Shown piece after piece: positions 48,101 to 52,906 of a DNA stretch of 52,906 nt. Under the pieces are notes generated by a model, which worked only from the letters and a program-made list of their open reading frames with translations, ran no database searches and was not told where the DNA came from. Made by a program: the position numbers and the translations under genes. The stretch lies in NCBI GenBank assembly GCA_009869945.1, contig WIXG01000465.1, positions 1 through 52,906 on the forward strand, given 5' to 3'. Every line of letters starts with the position of its first letter. Position 1 is the stretch's first letter. The DNA is from Mesaphorura yosii. Lineage: Eukaryota; Arthropoda; Collembola; Poduromorpha; Tullbergiidae.

Positions 48101-51100
48101 GGAGAGATCCGGAGGATCTTGGCAGGGCGTCAGCAGCTTCGTTGGCGGCATCACCAGCGGCACCACGGACGTAGACACGGCCAGCAGATTGAGAGAATTG
48201 GAAAATGTATTGGACGGTGGATGGATATTGGTTGTCCAGAACCTTCTGCACGGATCTGAATTCTTGTGGTGATCTGAGTGGAGCACGTTTACCGATGAGA
48301 GCGACAGCGTAGACAGCACCAGCTTGGTATTGATCCTCAGCGGAAGAAGATGAGGAAGAGGAGTCGCTGTTGTCTCCACGTTGTTGGCTCTGTTGAGAGC
48401 GCTGCTGTTGCTTTTGTTGCTGTTGTTGTTGGTGTCTTCCGTATCTGGTCTCGGAGGATCCTTGTTGTTGGGATGAGCTGTCTTGAGAAGCTTCGGATGA
48501 AGCGCTCTCTTCGGATGACTGTGAAGATTGGGATGAAGAATCTTCCCACAAGGACTTGTATTGGGCATTGCGGTGGATCTCTGTACACAAAATTTCTCGT
48601 GTTACTCCTAAAAGTCTTCTAATAAAGACGCGAGAATTAACTTACTTCCTCCGTAGATAAGAGCCAGTGTCTTGGTTTGAGACTTGGCAATATCGAGAGT
48701 CAGTTTGCGTTCGACGAAGCGGATATCCTTGCTTCCCATCCATCCCAAGTTGAAGAGGCAGCTTGGAGTGTGGAATGATTTCCAGAGCTTGGCCCATTGA
48801 GAAATGCTTTCGCTTTCGTCACGGTAGTCGGACTCCTCGTCTAATCTGAAGGACAGACCGAAGTAATCCTCTCCGAAGGTTTGGCTGGATTTGTATGGAG
48901 TTTGCTGGGTCTCAGTTGGCTGAGTGCGGACGAATTCCATTTTGCCTCCTTCCTTGTGTGAGACTGGCCACAAGTTGTCGGTGATGATGATGGTGTATGG
49001 GTGTTGGTGGTAGGTGACGAGGTCGATTTCGCCGCTTGGGGCGCCCTTCTCGAGTTGAGCTGGGGTGATGGCGATCACGAGTTGGCCTTGTGGAGCCAGG
49101 CGGACGGCAGCACGGAGTGGAGCCTCAACGACAACGTGCCTAGACAAGTAACGGCAATTTAACACAATGGTTTAATTGCTGAGCGCTGATTGGTTGTTTC
49201 GCTAAATTGTTTGTTGCTTGAAATAAATTGTTATAAACAGCTAGCAGTTTTTTCGCTAGTCTGTAAACTAGTCAGGGATAAATTTAAGTTTCGCTAATAA
49301 TTTCACTGTAAATTTTTCACTGAATGAAAAACTGCCTTGCATTAACATGCAACAATGGCAAACCATTATAACTATTCCTTCAGTGTTGTATATCAAACTA
49401 TGTCAATAAAACTTTTACTACTTACCTCTGAAGACCAGCTTGGTATTGCTTTCCGACGAATGGGGCTTTGTAGGCAAGACGAGCGTGTGATTTCCATCCG
49501 TAACTAAAACGAACCATAAAACGAATCATTAAGTCGAAAATCTACAATCCGCGACTGCCGCAATGCTATGTGACATGGAAGGTATAACTTACACGGCATG
49601 AACTTCAGCAATGACTTGTGAGTCACGGGCACCATTCTCCTGGACAACCTTGATTGTTCCCTATGATAAATACAAATAAACGACATTGAAATTGATTGAA
49701 AGTTCTCAGAATCCAGAACTGAAACTGGATCCTGGATTCAAGTCCAAGATCTTATCACAGAAAGTCCTAGAACTTACCCTGAGAGAAAGGTGAACTGGAA
49801 GCCTGTATGTGAAAGAAACTGGGATACCCAGGCCAGATGGGAATTCGGCGTTGTGTTCAGCGAATTGGAAGGTCTTCTGGTAGTTGAATGGGATTCCGTT
49901 GTTCAACAGTTGTGGGAACAAGTTGGTCTTGGTGCCTGCCGATTTAGAATGTCACATTCTTGATTCTGTGCTCCGTCGGAGTGCACCATTCCAAGAATAC
50001 ATATTCACTTTTTCACTTACGCTTGATCAGGTCCTTGATTCTTTGCTCATTCAGAGAGAAGATGCGTTGCATTTCGTTTCTGATGGTGAATTGCACGGCT
50101 CCTTCGATTTCCTCTTCTTGTTGGCGTTTCTCGAGTCCCAAGACTTGACGAATGGCCAGGAAGTCGGGGTGAGCTTCCAAGACACTTGGTTTCCTGTCCT
50201 GAACTTCGAAGATGAAGAAGTCGACGAGCTTCTGGATGGTGTGTCCGTGGGCGGAGATTTCGAATGGGCTGAATCCAACAGCGCCTTGGCCTTGGCTAAT
50301 GAAGTTGCGGTAGTACATGTATTGAGGAATGTTCGAGTCTTGAGCTCCGAAATATTGGAATTGGTGAGCGATGCTGGTTTGGAGGTGCTGAGCAAAGGCA
50401 GCAGCGAAGGAGTTGCGGGACTTGGCGTAGCCTGGAACAATGGGCTTGGCAAGGGAAAGGACGGTGCGAGCCTTGCGGACCCTGCATCAATCAATTCACA
50501 GAATAAAAACCACAAATCTCAGCGTTTGGTCTTAAATGAACAAAACTTACATTGGCCAAAGGAGACCGTTGAGTGGGCCTTCAATGTGAGCCAGCTTGTG
50601 GAGGGAGGTGTAAATGAAAGCGTGGACTTCTTGGGAAGCAGCGAACCAGGTGGAGTAAGCAAGTTGTTGCCAGATGGTGATGTCAGCGTCGGTGGTGTAC
50701 AAAAGCAGAGAGATGGCGGCCATGCGAACAGATGGGAACTCACCACGGTCGAAGGAAACGGAAGCAAGAACTGGAAGAACTTGTTGCTCAATGAATTTGT
50801 CGGTCAAGAAGTCTCTGAAAATTGTGAACAAGATCAGCAATGATTAATAAAAATATATCATGATAGAAATCTTGTTACCGTAAACTTACTGGCTGTCACG
50901 ATCGACGGCTTGCATGCCTTCAGCTGGGATGTTCTCAGCTTGGCGAGATTGGAGGAGACCCTTCAGGGCGAAGACAGCTTGAGTCTTGATGTATGGGTCG
51001 ATGGAGTCATCGAGGATTCTTTGGACAACTGGAACAACTTCTGGGACTCCGAGGTTTCCGAGCGCGTTCAGGTAGACTACGATCCAGTGCTTGTTTTCTG

Positions 51101-52906
51101 GGGCGCCGAGATCCAGGTGCTTCTGGACGTGCTGGACGAAGTATGGCACAAAGTTGCGTTGAACGTACTTGGCATCTCCGAATTGGCCATAGATTTGGAC
51201 TGGGTAACGTGAGTTACGGATTCTGGTGTTGACGTAGGCCTGATGCAAGAATTTGGAGAAAGCAAGAACGGCGGTGGTGAGGGTTTGTTGTTCATGGTCA
51301 ACATGGAGAGCATCAGAGTCGACCAAGTCCTGAACACGAAACAAGAAATCAAATCAATTAATCTCTGAGATAATACTGCTGACACGCACATTCTAGCAAA
51401 CCACTTACAAAGAATTCCTTGGCCAATTGTTGAGTTGGCGTGCGGATGTTCAATGGCAGAGCCATCAAGAGTTGAGAAGCTTCCTCTCCTTGGATTTCCT
51501 TCTTCTTGATCAAGTCGAAGATGAGCTTGATTGATGGATTGTTGCCAGACATAACGAGGGCATCCAAGAAAACATTGCGGGCAACTTGCTGTTCCTCAGT
51601 TTGACTGCAATTGGAGAAAGCTCAAGCATTAATACATGTAAAGAGGCCCTGAAGTCATTGGTAATGGCCTTGGAACTTACTCCTTGGAAGCAATTTCACG
51701 GTAAAGTCTCTCGTTCTCGCTGTATGGAAGACGGCGAAGGATGCGGGCAACAGTTGTGATCTTGGAGATGGTTTCAGTCTCAGCAAGAGATTGCTTGGTG
51801 TCGAGAATGTCTTGAACAATTTCCTTCATGAGGTTGGAGACACGGATTCTCATGCCTTCGGTTTGGAGTCCGGAGATGAGCAATTGGGAAATTGGTGGGT
51901 TGGTCAAAGATGGCATTGGGAGGAACTTGCGGTTCTCGGCATCTGTCAACAAAGAAATCAGATAAATTTTCTCGACCGAATCATTACAACGAACTTCTGG
52001 TACAAGCTATGCTTTGTGCTGCAGGCGACTTACCAGTGTGATACACTTCGTTGCTTTGGTACTGCCTTTCTTGAGATTCCTCAGAAGATTCTTGGGACTG
52101 GGAGACGGCGCGTGGGCGGCGGGATTTGCCGTAGCGGCGCTGATATTGCTGTTGGTTGCGGAAACTCTGGGAGGATTGTTGTTGCTCGTTGGATTGAGAA
52201 TCGTTCTGCTCGGAGGATTCACCGCTTTGCTGTTGGCGGCTGTTTTGGTATTTCTCCTGGGAGTAGGTGTAACGACGGTTGAACTGTTGTCCTTGCTGAT
52301 ATTGCTGTCCTTGTTGATATTGCTGTCCTTGTTGCTCAGAGCTGTCTTGCTCGTTGTTTTCCTCGAAGATATCGGCAGCGGCGAAGGCGTGTTGGAGTTG
52401 TCCTTGGCGTTGGAGCTTCTGTTCCTTCGGGTCGAAGGTGTAAGTCAAGTCGTGGATTTCCTTCGGGTTCTCAACCTTCTCAACTGGAACCTTGGCCTTG
52501 GTGATTTGGTTAAGGGTCAGGTTCTGGACGGAGGTGGCGAGGACTTTCTGTTCGAGGCGGTGTCCGGTGTTGGTTTGCTCGTCTTGAACAACGTTCAAGA
52601 TGGTGTATTGCTTACGGTCACGACCACAAGCGAGGAAGCTGAAAACAAAATGTTTGTTATTATTGGTATTACCAGCTATGTGTTACTTGAAATCCGGTTC
52701 AATTTGTTAGTTCTTACCGAGTGTTGACGGAGCGTTCCCAAAGGGATCCCAGGCTGTTGTCTCCGAATCGGTCGAAGAGTCCAGCGGAGGTGGAGTAAGC
52801 GAGGACTGGCTTGTTCCTGCAGGTGGTGAAGTTGACGGACTTCACGATCTCGTAGATTTGATCTCCCTGGTTGCAGAACTTCTTGAAAGCCCTTGGCCAT
52901 GGGATT
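45148..52906 (-). CDS. Vg: Vitellogenin, 5'-truncated by window edge
   Basis: Seventeen exons: 52906-52718, 52638-52034, 51942-51681, 51604-51409, 51329-50890, 50814-50551, 50481-50021, 49935-49778, 49660-49593, 49503-49426, 49139-48646, 48580-47774, 47694-47326, 47249-47137, 46882-46115, 45960-45549 and 45464-45148. They give 1999 residues in one frame; the signal peptide and first exons lie outside. Order: the vitellogenin/lipid-transport N-terminal domain (residues 1 to about 780), with a Ser/Gln insertion at about 165-260 containing the furin-like site GKSRRPR; a middle domain to about 1070; a second Ser/Gln-rich tract at about 1085-1160; a vWD domain at about 1465-1660 (CQLEGNYVNTFDNVTYRF ... 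TCGLCGDFNGE); then a Tyr/Ser linker. The last 242 residues (two exons) form a helical, Cys-containing extension ending CNYNKYN that I do not recognise. Vitellogenin is the secreted, phosphorylated lipoprotein yolk precursor taken up by oocytes. Confidence 0.96.
52282..52336. repeat. 18-base tandem repeat in vitellogenin coding sequence
   Basis: About two and a half copies of an 18-base unit (CCTTGTTGATATTGCTGT) encode the repeated hexapeptide GQQYQQ. It sits in the N-terminal Ser/Gln-rich insertion and is the kind of tract that varies in copy number. Confidence 0.75.

Noticed and set aside
51984..52727. Leu-rich plus-strand frame of 237 codons
   Set aside because: It is antisense to the Gln/Ser-rich vitellogenin exon; poly-Gln and Ser codons read as Leu/Val on the other strand.

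Overview
This is nuclear DNA from an arthropod. Genes are split by many short GT-AG introns (about 50-90 bp, a few of 0.7-4.2 kb). The content is typical of the group: two RR-type cuticle protein genes, a large insect-type vitellogenin gene, a serpin relic, a tetraspanin, an invertebrate TRH-receptor-type GPCR and full-length Mediator subunit MED23. A pancrustacean (insect, other hexapod or crustacean) fits best; I cannot name the species. There are no operons, CRISPR arrays or prokaryotic features. Gene models were built by eye from splice sites and reading-frame continuity; in the models listed here the exon phases close without internal stops, except in the serpin.

Layout. 1-2.5 kb (-): 5' part of an armadillo-like protein running off the window. 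2.9-4.4 kb (-): tetraspanin, with a cluster of CGATAA motifs in intron 1. 5.3-9.2 kb (-): a 1209-residue single-pass membrane protein, low-complexity, no family recognised. 10.8-15.0 kb (+): two cuticle protein genes with TATA boxes, in tandem, sharing an intron inside the chitin-binding domain. 15.1-21.5 kb: gene-poor. 21.5-28.1 kb (-): three-exon TRH-receptor-like GPCR with a 4.2 kb intron. 30.3-31.0 kb (+): small four-helix membrane protein. 31.9-37.4 kb (+): MED23 in 19 exons. 37.9-39.4 kb (+): serpin pseudogene. 39.8-42.1 kb (-): seven-exon gene for a 261-residue secreted, prohormone-like protein. 43.6-44.5 kb (-): secreted Cys-rich protein whose C-terminal half looks like the C-terminal cysteine domain of insect vitellogenins. 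45.1-52.9 kb (-): 17 exons of vitellogenin, its N-terminus beyond the window.

The most interesting signals are at the vitellogenin end. The main vitellogenin has the usual lipid-transport and vWD modules but ends in an unfamiliar 242-residue extension rather than the usual C-terminal Cys domain, while the next gene downstream on the same strand encodes a signal-peptide-bearing protein carrying what looks like that missing domain. The neighbouring secreted precursor with dibasic sites and the long type II membrane protein are the other candidates for undescribed proteins.
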